NCBI GenBank assembly: GCA_013400155.1 | Contig: VXBM01000141.1 | Coordinates: forward strand, 1,020,285-1,084,284 | Length of the DNA: 64,000 bases | Origin: Helopsaltes ochotensis | Lineage: Eukaryota; Chordata; Aves; Passeriformes; Locustellidae | Direction of reading: 5' to 3' | Shown here: in pieces, positions 1 through 12,400 of the stretch | How the letters are laid out: each line of letters starts with the position of its first letter | How positions within the stretch are numbered: the first letter of the stretch is position 1 | Program-made: the position numbers and the translations under genes | The notes under the pieces: generated by a model | The model's input: the letters and a program-made list of their open reading frames with translations, nothing else | What the model was told of the DNA's origin: nothing | Database searches by the model: none

Positions 1-1340
1 GTGGGACATGGCAGTGCCAAGTGCCAGCAGCTGTGAATATGGAAGTGTGCCAAGAGCATCAAACAGGAGAAATAGTCTGTTGGGGAAATTCCTTGCATGA
101 GTCCACTCCAAACACCTCTGCACCAATCTCGTGAGACACAAGCTATGCCAGAGCATCCTGGAAATGTTTCTGAAGAAATATTGTTTGAGATGTGCAATAG
201 CACCGAGCCATTTCATTTTCCTACTGCTATTGCTGTTCGTACTGAAGAGCGCTGCTGGACGCCCTGTTTCATTTGTGAGTAATCCCAGGTCTCCCTAAGG
301 CTGGCTGGAATGCCAGCTGGTGCCTCTCACAAATGAGAATATCCCCTGGGAAATCTCTGGGATAGCAAGGTGTGATGGGAGCTGAGCAGAGCTGAGAAAT
401 CGGTATTTGGAGGGCAGAGAGTGATTTGTTGCTGAGCAGCAAAGCAATTGGAGGATGCTGGTGGATGAAGCATGAAGTGAAAAGGCTTAGAAGATGAGTG
501 CAAGTAAAAGGTGCAGAGCAGCTAAAGCCCTACGAAGAAAGCAAGCCAGAAAGAGTTTCTTGGCAGGGGGAGACTGTTCAAAAGTAACTTTAAGCACTGT
601 GGACAAAGAGATGTTCTGCTTGCTGTGTGTAGGGACAAAACTGTTGGTGTTGCAGACACCCCCACCCACTGTAGTGCTTGTCCTGGAGGAAGCTGCCCAT
701 GTTGGTGAACAGGCATGGCAGCCCCTGCGTCTCCTGCTCCTGGGGCTTCAGGATGGAGCTCGTGTCAGGGGAGGCCTCTGCCTTGAGCACCATTTTGGGG
801 TCCGTGTTCAGCAGCAGCCTCCTGCCGGGGAGCAGGGAAACAGCCAGGGAGGGGAGCAGAACGGGTGTGCGGGATCTGCATGGCAGAGGCTGCGGGAGCT
901 TTGTGTGCGGGAGTGCAGCACAGCAGCAGGCTCAGCGTGGGGGGAACAGGAACAGGTGGGATGGGAGAAGAGCTGAAAAAGTTGTTTTATGCATCGGAGG
1001 TCATGGGGATGCTTTAAGTGACTGATGCACAGCAACACTTTGCTATTCAAAATGAAATTTACAGGAGCTACCAGGGATAGCAATTGTTTAGCTAAAGGAT
1101 GCCGCTTCCTGCTTTTGGAACAAGGGCTAAGACATGCTTTTGGTTTTGTTCCCATATTTCTTCCCTCTGCCAGCCTGAGACATTTTATTGTACCTGTTTA
1201 TTTCCAAGGTGAGTCTGTGGGATCCCTCTGTTTTGACAGAAGCAGTAAACCAACACCTCCTGCTGTCTCAACACCGCTTCTCTAAGGGTTTGGTGGGTTA
1301 TTTGTATTCTCATGGAGCACTAGAATGTGCAGTAGTGAAT
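1..1340. other. Downstream flank of SLC13A4, no gene supported
   Basis: Several overlapping open frames (one of 160 codons on the plus strand at 494-976) have low-complexity composition and no recognisable domain, so I leave them out. In human, the 3' end of STMP1 lies tail-to-tail against SLC13A4. This stretch could therefore hold its 3' UTR, but I see no STMP1 coding sequence here. Confidence 0.3.
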
Positions 1341-1342
1341 AA

Positions 1343-1363
1343 TTTATTTTATTGACATTTTAT
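1343..1363 (-). promoter_or_regulatory. Cluster of three AATAAA poly(A) signals for SLC13A4
   Basis: Three AATAAA hexamers read on the minus strand within 21 bases. They sit about 1.33 kb beyond the SLC13A4 stop. This is the densest group of signals downstream of the gene. Usage is inferred. Confidence 0.45.
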
Positions 1364-1583
1364 TTTTGCAGAATAGACATTCACACCATCAACTAGAGAG
1401 CCTAGATTAAAAGTGGAAAGCGTAAAAATTCATTAAAGTGTATGTGTGATTACATAAGATTCAATCATTCTAATATACAACTTAAATGTATTGACATTAA
1501 AGAAATTATTAAAAACTGAACATAATACATGAGAAGACTTAATGAGTGTCACAGGGATCCAGTGAGGAAAGCAGAGCATTCAC

Positions 1584-1589
1584 TTTATT
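1584..1589 (-). promoter_or_regulatory. Upstream alternative AATAAA for SLC13A4
   Basis: A single minus-strand AATAAA about 1.1 kb after the stop, followed by a T-rich stretch on the minus strand. It is a possible proximal poly(A) site. Confidence 0.35.
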
Positions 1590-2694
1590 GATGAGAGATA
1601 AAGAGATCGGCCTTTTGGCTTGGTAGTTATTTACTCTCTGCCACACTTTCCTATATTTGAAGTTCCTGCTCTCTGGGCTGCTAGAGAGCAGGGGGTGTGA
1701 CATTCAAGTGAATACACAGGACGGGGAGATACATCAGCACCACTCCACTTCAGCCCTCTCCCTTCTTACTCATGGAGCAGCACTGAGTGCCATCGGGAAT
1801 GAGACTTTCTCTGTCAGGGGAATGCTAAGTGCAAAACTAAACAGCAGCCAAAGAGACAGGAGAGCCATAGGGGGTGTTGGCCTGGTAAGGTTTTGCTGGT
1901 CACAACTTCCCCTTCTGGAAGAACTCCCACTGCACTAATTACAAAGAAGGTCTTGAGCAAAACTTTCTGTTCCTGAAACTCTTCCTTCCAAAGCCAAGAT
2001 GTCAAGTACTGCAATATTGGAAATTTATACTAGTGCTGTGTGAAAAAAACCCCCATATTCTCCTTCCAAGGAGATTTCTCCTTCCTCTCTGGTGGTTTCT
2101 ATTATCCCTTTGAAGTGCTGTAGCTGGTAGTTGGTAGCTGGATTTCTGTGCAGGTCATGTGAGTTAGATGGAAAAGTTGTTTTTGCAAAACAGTGATGAG
2201 TCATCTCAAAAAAAGCATAATTTGCCTTCAAAATAAGAAGGCTTATAAAACTTCTCTGGATTTGGGGATAAGGCTCACCCTACATTCAGTGTAGAAGTCA
2301 ATAGTAGGACTGAATCTGCTACTGCTGAGTACACCAGTGTATGTGTGCTTGTCTTCTGCCATTGGAGTCCTACATAAGAGTCCTGCATAACTGGTCTAAG
2401 GCATGAAAAAGCTATAGGCTTATAGATAATTTGGAGGAGTGGATTTTTTCTGAGTTATGATATCCCAGAGAAAGCAACAATAGAGCAAAGCTAATCTCTC
2501 CTTTTAACTCACGCTGATTTTCAGAACTGAAAAGCTGTTACAAAACACCTCCCAGTGGATTTTCTTCATGGTTTTACAATGGATCCTGGTTCTGTGTATA
2601 CACAAGTTTCCTTCTTTCGTATGTGAAATGAAGATGCAATATTTTGTCCCAACTTGCTTTGGTCTTGCACTTTTGCTCTTTTTTTCATTGAAGA

Positions 2695-2832
2695 TTATGT
2701 TTGGCTTGTGATGTTGCTGACTGCTGCCCATTCTGGAAAGGTGTTCAGCTGGAAGAGCCTAATTCCCCACGTGTTGATGGCCACCATGACAACAGCCAGG
2801 CCAATCAGATTTACACCCAGGCCAGCTTTCAC
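2695..2832 (-). CDS. SLC13A4: SLC13A4 terminal coding exon 16 (residues 589-633 and stop)
   Basis: The exon is 138 nt including TAA at 2697-2695, with acceptor TTGCAG. It encodes the last membrane helix (GLAVVMVAINTWGIRLF) and a short tail with SNIT, an N-glycosylation sequon that is also at the C-terminus of the human protein. Confidence 0.97.
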   Translation of the reverse strand: MKAGLGVNLIGLAVVMVAINTWGIRLFQLNTFPEWAAVSNITSQT

Positions 2833-3420
2833 CTGCAAAAACAAAATGCATCAGAGCACAACAAATCAAAAACAGTTAACACAGGAAAAAAAAACCAAAA
2901 CAGTAGGATCTATACTGACTCATATATAGTACGACAATTTATGTAGAGTGATTTCTAGAGCAAAAACAAAACCAGCATTAATGAGAGCATATGTGTTAGG
3001 GTATATGTTGGAGTATTCAGGAGTGATGGGTAGAGACTGATGCAGTTCATGTTGACCTGCTCAGTTTGTCACTTGGACTTTTCAATCAGATAATCAGAAT
3101 GGGGAGTTAAACCACACATAACAGGGTGATACATGGCTTACTGTGGAGCTGTGTGATAAATATAATTTCTTATGCTCTCTTGTGCTTGTCTTAATAGGTC
3201 AGTGCAAAGGATTGCGTACTCCTAAAGCTCTTTAGACCATTACATGCATAAAAAAAAAAAAACCAAAAAAAACCAAACCCAAAAAAAACAGATAAAAAAT
3301 GTGTGCATTCTACAGCAGATCTGTGGTTGTTCTTAACATGTCAGCTTTATTGTGCAAGAGCAGTGCAGACATCACTACTTAATATTAACACCAATATAAT
3401 CATTATTATTGCACGAATGC

Positions 3421-3467
<47 letters not shown>

Positions 3468-6400
3468 GGCTGCTGAACACGGGAATTGGTGTTAGAGTTG
3501 CATGAAGCATGGGAGGATATACCCAGTGCCAGGACTCACCATATCTTTGATCTGGCAGTGCCCATAACTGAAGACAATGGCATTTGGAGGGTTACCCACG
3601 GGTAGCATCACCGCAAATGAGATGCACATGGTGACAGGAATCAGGGTGTATAAAGGATTGATAAGCAGGGTTTCTGACTGGAAGAACAGAGGGAGAGAGG
3701 TGTTTCACCTAATCAATAAAAATCAGGGCTGACAATTACTATGAAAGGATCCTCTCTGTTTGCTGTCAACCACACCAGCCTAATTTCTAAACTTAAGCGT
3801 GGAAGTAGTTTTTGGTTGGTTGGGGTTTTTTAGAGCAATGCCATAATTTTGAGCTGGTGATGCTCCAGGGATCTCTCTTGAGACATTTCACACTGAGGGA
3901 GGGTGGAGTTTGCTACTAATAGAACACCTTTGCTCTTTCTCCCACTTGTTCTCTGTGTCATTCTGTATTGTGTCTTCCGGATGTTAATACTGACTGCTGT
4001 TTCAGTCTTCATCCACAAGAAGTCACAGCAGGTTAACACCAAGAACTTGCTTCTTCCAGTTGCTGAATATCAACATCATTATATGATGTCCTCCTGAACA
4101 GTGGCTCAGAGAACCAGCTGTTCATGATCCAAACTTGCATGGGGAGAAGGCAGGGATGATGGAATATTCTTTACAGTGGGTTAAAGAATGCAGTTTTCAG
4201 TGGTGACAAAATTTTCCATTTTCATTTACATTGCTTTGGCCCAGTTTTATACAAGAGGGAAAGGGAAGAATAACAAGGCTACAATCATTTTGGGGAGTGT
4301 CTCCATGTTACTTCTGCAATCCAAAAAGAGAGTCTGCCTTAAGATGGCAGTTCACCCTAAAAGTGGATTACTACTTGAAATATTTTTTCAGGAGAATCTC
4401 TTTCTGCATGGAGCAGAAGCAAATCTGAACTCCTAAGCCACAGAAACACAATTACATATTTTGATCTGACCACATCTTAATATTATCTCAGATATGTTCA
4501 CATAATATGCTTCGGGATAATCCCATAAAATAGTTATAATAGGGAAAGATGATTAATGAACTTTTCTTGGTAAGAAAAATTTCACATTACATTAAAAAAA
4601 AAAAAGGAAATTTTCTGTAACTGCTATTCCAGTATAAAATTAAATTACTCTTTCTTTCGTCTACTTTTGCCAATAGCATCCTGATTTTTTTCTGCCCCTT
4701 ACAAACATCTCTGCTATCCATGAGGGAAGACAGTATGCTTACCAGATCAACCCCTTGAACACTTCTAAATCTGAAATAAAATTCAGCACTCCAGTCTTTT
4801 CTCACAAGTAGGGAGCAGGTGACTACTGAGTAATTAAGAACACATTTAAAATAACATTGACAAAAGCATCTCAAGCTTCATGTGAAATTCACCTAACTTG
4901 TCGATTCCATAGTCATCTTTTCTTGTACCTGGCATATGAATTCCTCAGTGCACTTTGTCTGAGAGGTGTTATAAATTCCTTGATGCCAAAATATGCTTTT
5001 GGCTACCCCATTATATTATTTTTCCTAGTTCCAAGACTACAGAACAGTAGCTTGAGAACTGAGGCTGGGTTTCATGTGAACGGAGTGCCATGACCCTGAC
5101 ATCCTGAAAAATTCCCGCAAGCTTGTGACGAAAGAACAGACTAAAAAGGTCACAATTTTAACTCACCATGCTGCATAAAATAGGCAGAAAGATGGTTATG
5201 GTTGCTGGATTGCTAACAAATTCTGTTACAATGGACACCAAAATGCAAGCCAGCAGAGTTACAGCCCAGTAGGGAAGGCTGCTGAGGGAGAGCATTTGAC
5301 GTCCAATCCATGTAGAGAGGCCAGAGGTCTGAGGAAAGGACAGAAGCACAAGAATTACTAAATACTGGGTATGTTTGTAAAACAGATTCTCCTTTCTATG
5401 GCAGTTTACATCAGAGAACCCTGCCTGCAAATAAACAAAGTTTAGGTCAATGCTTTCTGCATTTCCTTTTGCTCAGTAAACTAGATTTCACTGCAGTGTT
5501 TAATAAATAGCAAGAAAGACATATATTGAGTGCAGGGAGTGCTGCCCACTACAATATGTACAATCTTGTAAGTATCCACATCATAAATCCAAATTGGGGA
5601 TCATACAAAGGAATAAAAGAGCAGGCTGATAATATGTTTAGGAAGGAGGATTAAAAAATCTACACCAGTACCTTGCATCCAGCTGCTAAGGCATAACCTC
5701 CTCCAACCAGCACGACAATCTCCCAAGGCATGGTCTTCTGAAAGTCCTTCCAGGTAATGATGGGCTCCAGTGTGGTAATGTCTGTTGACTTTTCACTATC
5801 TCCTGTATCAAATAAAGTGTGTGACTAGTATTATACTGCCCTTTTTGCAAAGATCTTTACATTTTTCACAAGAATAAGAATGATTGAATATGCACGGGAC
5901 TACCTGAGAGGGAGGCAAAGAGGCAGTGCATAGCCTGTTTCTCTGGATAGCCTGACCGCAGAAAATGCAACATATTAATTCCAAATATTCTGACTCTCCC
6001 TTGGCTGCTCTGTTGATGTAAATAGTTGTAAACCCCTATGTTTTCGTGTTACAGCTTTTTGAGGGACTGTGAGCTGTGCTGTGATACGCATGTGCATGTA
6101 TCTAGACCACTGAGATGGTGTTACAATGGGATTATATTACCAAGGAAGGGCTATGAAGTAGGCCATGATGCTTGATAAAGTACATTTAGACCCCTAGATT
6201 TTATCTGAAGATGTTAGGTTTTTTAAGTGCCTGAGTATTTTCTTGAAGGAGGAGTTAGAGAGGGTCGTATTTTCCTAAAACCTGTACAATATATGACAGT
6301 ATAAAAATATATGTTTATATACATTTATAATCTCTCCATAAGACTGTGCAGACAATTCTACTTTCATACAGCACTGCCGAAAGACTAGCACAGCAAACTG

Positions 6401-9400
6401 ATCAAACTACTGAGTGCTACCCAAACACAAATGTGAAATAACCTCATTATCAAGAAGACTGTGATAGAAGCATTGCACAAAATTGGAACATTGTCTGGCA
6501 CTTTATAGCCTCTTTTATGTTTATCTGAAGACATTACAGTGATTTCCACTGTGTAAGTGATGACTAATTTTTTTACTAGGGTTTCTCTTGAGCTGATTTT
6601 GCATTATAGTTTTTTAATATGGAACTCCATCTAAACCTTTCCTAAAGCTCAGTCCTCAGTCCTAAAGTCTAATAACTACTAGCACGGAAGAGGTGGCAAT
6701 CTCAGATTCAAGACCTGTTTGTCATCCTCTGAATGAGACAATCTGAATTGCAGCAAAGGAAAAGGGGGTCTGATGTAGGAAGGGCTGGTATCAGAAGAGA
6801 AACTGAACCTTGATTTAAAAAGTATCTTCTTGGAACTTTTTACGCACAAAAAACCCACATCATTAGACACTGAACAATGTACCAGCTCTCTGTCTTACTG
6901 CATTGTCCTCACCTTTTCTCCTTTTTCCAAAACATGGCTTTTTTGCTGGAATCAGGAAAAGGAGAAACCCAAGAAATACAGAGACAGTGGCATCAGTCCG
7001 GTAACCTTTCCTAGGGAGGAAACAGCAACACTTTCATAAAAAACACAGTAACAGAAGCATTTCCAAACCAGGTACATAGCTCCAAGCACATTTCTGCAGG
7101 TGCAGTTGTATTCCCACATCTGAAGTCATCCTAACAGCCCACTAGAAAAATATGCCTGCATATCAAGAATACAAATTGGATTTTTTCCCATTTATTAAAC
7201 TGACTCTGGTAGCCAACTTCAATCACAGCTCAACAATTTTTAACATTCTGATTGAAAAAAGAAATAATCCCTTTTGGTTTACACATCTATTAACTTGGAG
7301 GTACAGAAAAATAGTGTGTTTACTGTAGTGTAAGAAACAGTAAACACATTCTGGGGAAAAGCCAAACCCAAGTGATCCTTTAGAAATGAACTGTAGATTG
7401 ATTTTAAATTAAATGTTTAAAACTCTCTGTAAAAGTATTTTGAGGAATGCCAAACTCCAGTGATCATCAGAAAATCACAGTATTAGAAATTATTTTTCTG
7501 TCAAAATTGGAATGAAAAAATAAAGAAATTTTATACAGTAGCAATATAAAGAAAACTTACATTCAAATTACTTATTTTTTGATGTACAAAGTGTGTTATA
7601 GTAAGCTTTAATGTAATTTCTTTCAATATAATTTAAAATAAAAGAAAAATTATTTGCTTCAGTTACCATTCTCAGCAGTATTTAATTGAATGGACATTTT
7701 CTTGGTAAAACACTTTTTGTCAAAAAATTTTTAATTTCAACTATAGTTGCAATATATTCCAGTGAAAAATTCTTTATGAATGCAATAAAATGTTTTAAGC
7801 TCAAAATCTGACCCTCCCATTCTTTTACATTTGAAATTGTTTAATTTACTTTCTCTACTTAACTCACTTTGAATACTGAGAAAGAATGGAATTTTTCATT
7901 ATAAGAACAAATATAATTTAAGAAAAAAAAATCTAATTTTTGAATAAAGTCTCCATTTTTCCCCTGCTTTTTAAAATGTGGCTGATAATGTCTTAAGGGG
8001 AAAAAATATTGTAGAAAGTCATAAGAAGCAAAGTTGTATCCCTGTGCAGTTGTTTAGGGGACTTTACTCACTTCTCAAAAAAAGATGACCATCCTGGTAC
8101 AAAGCCAGGCTCACGAGTGAACCAGAGCAAGGTCATCAGGATGAAGAAGAATCCAGTCACCATCTCGGGATAGCTAGAAATAAAAAAACAGAGAAAGCTA
8201 GGAAGTAGTTCCAAGGTCTATCTGAAACTCAAGAACAAGTTCCAGAAGAAGTAAGAAAATAGAAACTGGCTCCAAAAAAGGAAAAAAAAAAAGAAAAATA
8301 GCAAGGAAGATTAGTTTGAATTAAAGAATTCTAGATTTGGTTCCCAGCTGGGAACCATCTAAACCCAGTGATAAATAGGCTAAAAATATCCATCTGTATT
8401 TGCAATTCAATCATTCATGGGCAAGACCTGAAGGAAAATATTTCTAAATGCTTGTTTTGTATTTGCATTATTATCTGATTAAATGGGTTAACAAGGTGAA
8501 GTTCATATTAGCATTCCACTGTAAACATGTTCTCTTGCATTTTTTAGAAAGGTAGAAAGGCTAAGAGCAAATGACAATGTAAATTAGCACAGATGGTGCA
8601 CACAAGGTGACTTGAGGATACTTGAGGTGACTTGAGGATTTTTAATTTAGCATAGATTTAAATTAAGAGTGATTTCATATTTAGGCACAGCCTGAACAAC
8701 AGTTTCAGAGTTTATTGTGTTCAGGCAGTTGATCTCTCAACATTTTCAGTTAAATAGCACAAAGGTGTTTAGTGAAGAAGGAGTTCTGTGCCATATCAGC
8801 CCTCTTGAAAATGAAAATCTTGCTAAATAATCTTTTCAAGAGACATTTCTTGCCACCATGCATAAATATTATGGACAACTGGGAAGGCTGGACAACTCAT
8901 GGCATGGGAAAAAGCCTCTGTTGAACTTCCATCCACTAAAATAAGTCTGTACCTGAATTAGGAGAAGGGGTCCTTTAGGGTTCAAAGGTCATCTGAGTCA
9001 AGGTTTGTCTCTGAACCCTGGAATGAACTCAAATCTTTCTTTATTTTTTCCTTTTTCTTCAGAAATAAATAAATGACCTACATGTTAACACACATGCTTG
9101 TAACAAAGTCTTTGATTTTACTTCATTTTTCCATTTAGTTCTATTTCTATCCTGGAAGGGATGAAAACGAGCCGAGAGTTTTAGAATAAGCTACATGAGC
9201 CCAAGGCAACATGGAGGGCAATAGGAGACAATGGTTTAGTCTAGAGAGACAAAATCCCAAGGAAGGCAGGTCTGGTTTACCTAACGTTTCCCAGTTTCTT
9301 ATATTCCTCTTGAATTCTTCTCTCTGACATTTCTTCTCGTTTGGTCTTCTTCTTCTTGCTCACAGAACAAGTCTCTTTAAAACTGAGATAGCACAATACA

Positions 9401-12400
9401 ATAAGACAAGGGCACAAAGGGGGGGGGGTGTGAAAAGTAATTTTAAAAACCCCAGCAATTAGGTAGACTGAAAATTCTGGTATCAGGGACTGTTGGGAGA
9501 AGATGTGACTGGGACAGGGCCTGATGGCAACAGGAAAGGAAATTACTGCATGTGATATTTGATTAATCTGGTTTCAAGTTCTTTTAAGATTCAGCTCTAG
9601 ACATAGTTGGGAGGTCCCCAGGGTGCTCTGACTCGTACTGAGTGGTATCTCTAAGCCATCTTGAGCCATGGCTGGGCTCCCTCTGTGTAGGCTTCCTCAA
9701 AGAACTGCCAGGAACTTCCAAAAGCTACGGCTAGTGTCTATCATCATGTGGAAAGATTGTGACAGAGGTCAGCTATCAATAGAAATTTTTCATGGGCAAA
9801 CTATGCTTTCCAGTTGGATCAGGGTTATCCAACATATTTGGGGCCTGCTCTGGCTTTTGAGACCATATTAGCCTTGAATATTCAGGATTCATAATGAAGG
9901 AAAGCTGTGCTTGGGATCCCATTAGCTGCCACGACCTGTTTGCTTCTGCTTATACTGCCATAATAATAGCTGTTTCTAAACCAGGCACAGCCAGAAAAGC
10001 ACCACAGAGGCCAGGGGAGTCAGCCTGGGGTTTTGTCCATGTGAAAAACGCCTGTAGTTCTGCCAGCAACATGAAAACACGAGCATATTTCGTAGCTAGA
10101 TATCTTGATCCTCCTATACATTTGTCTGGATGTTAAGTGAATCCCTTAGTCTATTCAGGTTGCTTTCATTCTATAAGAAAGCATGGACATTGTTAATTCA
10201 AATTAGGATGGTTTCAAGCTCCCTTTAACCCTCTCCTTTTCTTCTTTCCAGAGGGTTGTCCCGCTGTGCTTTGAGCCACAGATCCCTGCTTTTTCACTCC
10301 AGCTGTACCCTCTGTCACACAGAGGTGTAACAGCATCTAAGCCAGCCTAAAAGAGGCAGCCTCTAAAAGAGGCAGCAGCAGTGACTTAGGTACCATGGCA
10401 GCACAACTTTTATAGTTCTTTTAGGTGATAATAGGTCCTTTTATGGTTCCTGCTATTTTAATATGTCATTTGGTACCTCACTAGGCATCCAAATGTAGCA
10501 CTGGCCAAACCATGGATTGCAATCTCCCTCAATGTATCTGTTGAAAGGCCAGACTTGCAAAGGAATTTGCGTTGCTCAAGATCCAGACAGACCTTCTCTG
10601 TTCGACAAAAGAACTTAACCAGGGTTTTCATTTCACATGAGAAAATATCTAACACATTTTTTTAGCTCACTTGGCACTGCCCTTCATCTATTGATGTTTT
10701 AAATTTCCTTGCAAATCTTCCTTTTAGACTTCAGTAAAATCTACCAACAGGGAGAGACAAGGCTGGAAGAGCCTTCCAGGATGAAGAAAAGAGCTATATG
10801 GTTTATAAAGGATAGTTCTGTAGTAACCTCTACCCTTAGCTCTTTGCTGGCAAAGATCCTTTGATGGGTCCATTCCCTTTCACCCTTGACCTGGCCTAGG
10901 GCCTTAAAGTCTGAAATGCTGCTCCAGCTAAGCCAAGTAAGAACAGATTGATGGCACAGGGCTTCATAGGAAAATAACATGAAGGGAATTCAGTAAACAT
11001 TCATGCAAAAGCATTAGGCAGCTGTTTCAACATGTTCTAAGTGTTTCCAGGCTCAGGAGGATGTGAAGGCAAAGTATTGAAGCCCAGCTTCCAACATAAT
11101 ATGTTCTTTAATGAAGTGCAGTGAATATAAGTCAAAGATTAAGGAACCGTGGAATCAACTAGTACTTCTCAAAAAGTCAATAATGCTGCAGTCTCTGGTA
11201 TTATTTAGAACAACATTAATCAGCATGAAGTCTTGGGTGCAGTGTGGAATTTTTTTTTTTTTAAAACCAAATTAATTGAGGGTCATGTTAGGACTTGTTT
11301 CTTCTCAAGATTAAGAAAAAGTGGCAGAGGGAATTTATATTGCCCTTTTAATTTAGAACTACAAGACTCAGAGACTTATTGAGAAGGGCATGGAGCCATT
11401 CACCTCTAAATTACTTCTTCAAATCTAGTCAAGGTCAGCAGCAAGCAGAACTCATTATCAATTTATTCATTGTCCTGGGTGAAACAGTGATGTCAGTTCA
11501 CTTTACTTTTAAGAGTAAACTAAATCAAATTAAGGCCAATTTAATTCCAAGTAAATGTGCCTGCATCACAATTTAATGCAGATTAACGAATCCATTCCAA
11601 ATGCACACATTTAAACAGTTTTCATTAACTTTGTAAAGACAATATGTGGTACAAATGAACTAGAAGACTGAAACTTTTTCTTATTTTGGGGCTTAGGGAC
11701 TTACTGTTATTAAATGTATTTGTCTCTTAGGCTATGAGTCCTTTCCACTTTAAAGAGAAGTATATATGGCGTCTATTTACCTTTAATTTTAACTGGCTTT
11801 ATGTTAATTTCATTGAGCTGGAGGTAGATCTGAAAGGTAACTTGTTCACTTGCAGTTATTTTTCTCTTTGTCTTTTAAACTGTGCTTTTTCAAAAGGACT
11901 TACAACAAGATTTTTGATCCACAAGGGAATCCTCCTTGTCATAAGAATGAAAAAAGGCCAAACCAGTTGAATGCTTAGTACAGATTTCTATCAGCAATAC
12001 CGGGGCACTTCAATCTCATGCAGCAATACTCTACACTGCTCTCTGTGCAGGGCGGCTAAGCAGTGAGATTTCCTCTGGTAATTGTTCTGGCAAGAAGAAG
12101 GAAATTTTGCCTTAAATTCTGTCATTTGCCAGTCAAAAATTTTTTATGAGACACGTTTGAGAGGAGATGCAGATGCCCTGCTTTTGCAATCTATGTATCT
12201 TGAACAGCTTTCACTCACTTGCAGCCCAAGAACAGCCAGTGCAGCCAGAACCAAGTCAGCACCAACATGATGAGGGAGATGGGAAAACTGAACAGAAACC
12301 AGGTTCCAAAATTCACCACTTCAGCTTTTGGGTATTGGCTGTAAATTAAAAAAGAGGATGCACGAGAAGTTAGAGCAGTAAAGGGGCAGGGACCTCCAAC

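Larger units (their letters stand above)
1341..2694 (-). other. SLC13A4: Probable SLC13A4 3' UTR
   Basis: The sequence after the SLC13A4 stop has no open frame I would call coding. Minus-strand AATAAA hexamers occur at 1584-1589, and as a cluster at 1343-1348, 1348-1353 and 1358-1363. Use of either would give a 3' UTR of about 1.1 to 1.35 kb. The exact end is inferred, not seen. Confidence 0.5.
2833..9280. other. SLC13A4 introns 10-15
   Basis: The introns, apart from exons 11-15, are 2833-3539, 3678-5166, 5329-5671, 5803-6912, 7011-8071 and 8174-9280. They are AT-rich, especially 7150-8040. They contain an A-rich run at 3250-3290, an (ATT)n microsatellite at 3421-3467, a 20-bp palindrome at 8338-8357 and a short tandem duplication at 8606-8639. 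I see no other gene or mobile element. Confidence 0.7.

Noticed and set aside
494..976. 160-codon plus-strand open frame near the left end
   Set aside because: No domain, no plausible splice context, and overlapping frames on both strands; consistent with chance.
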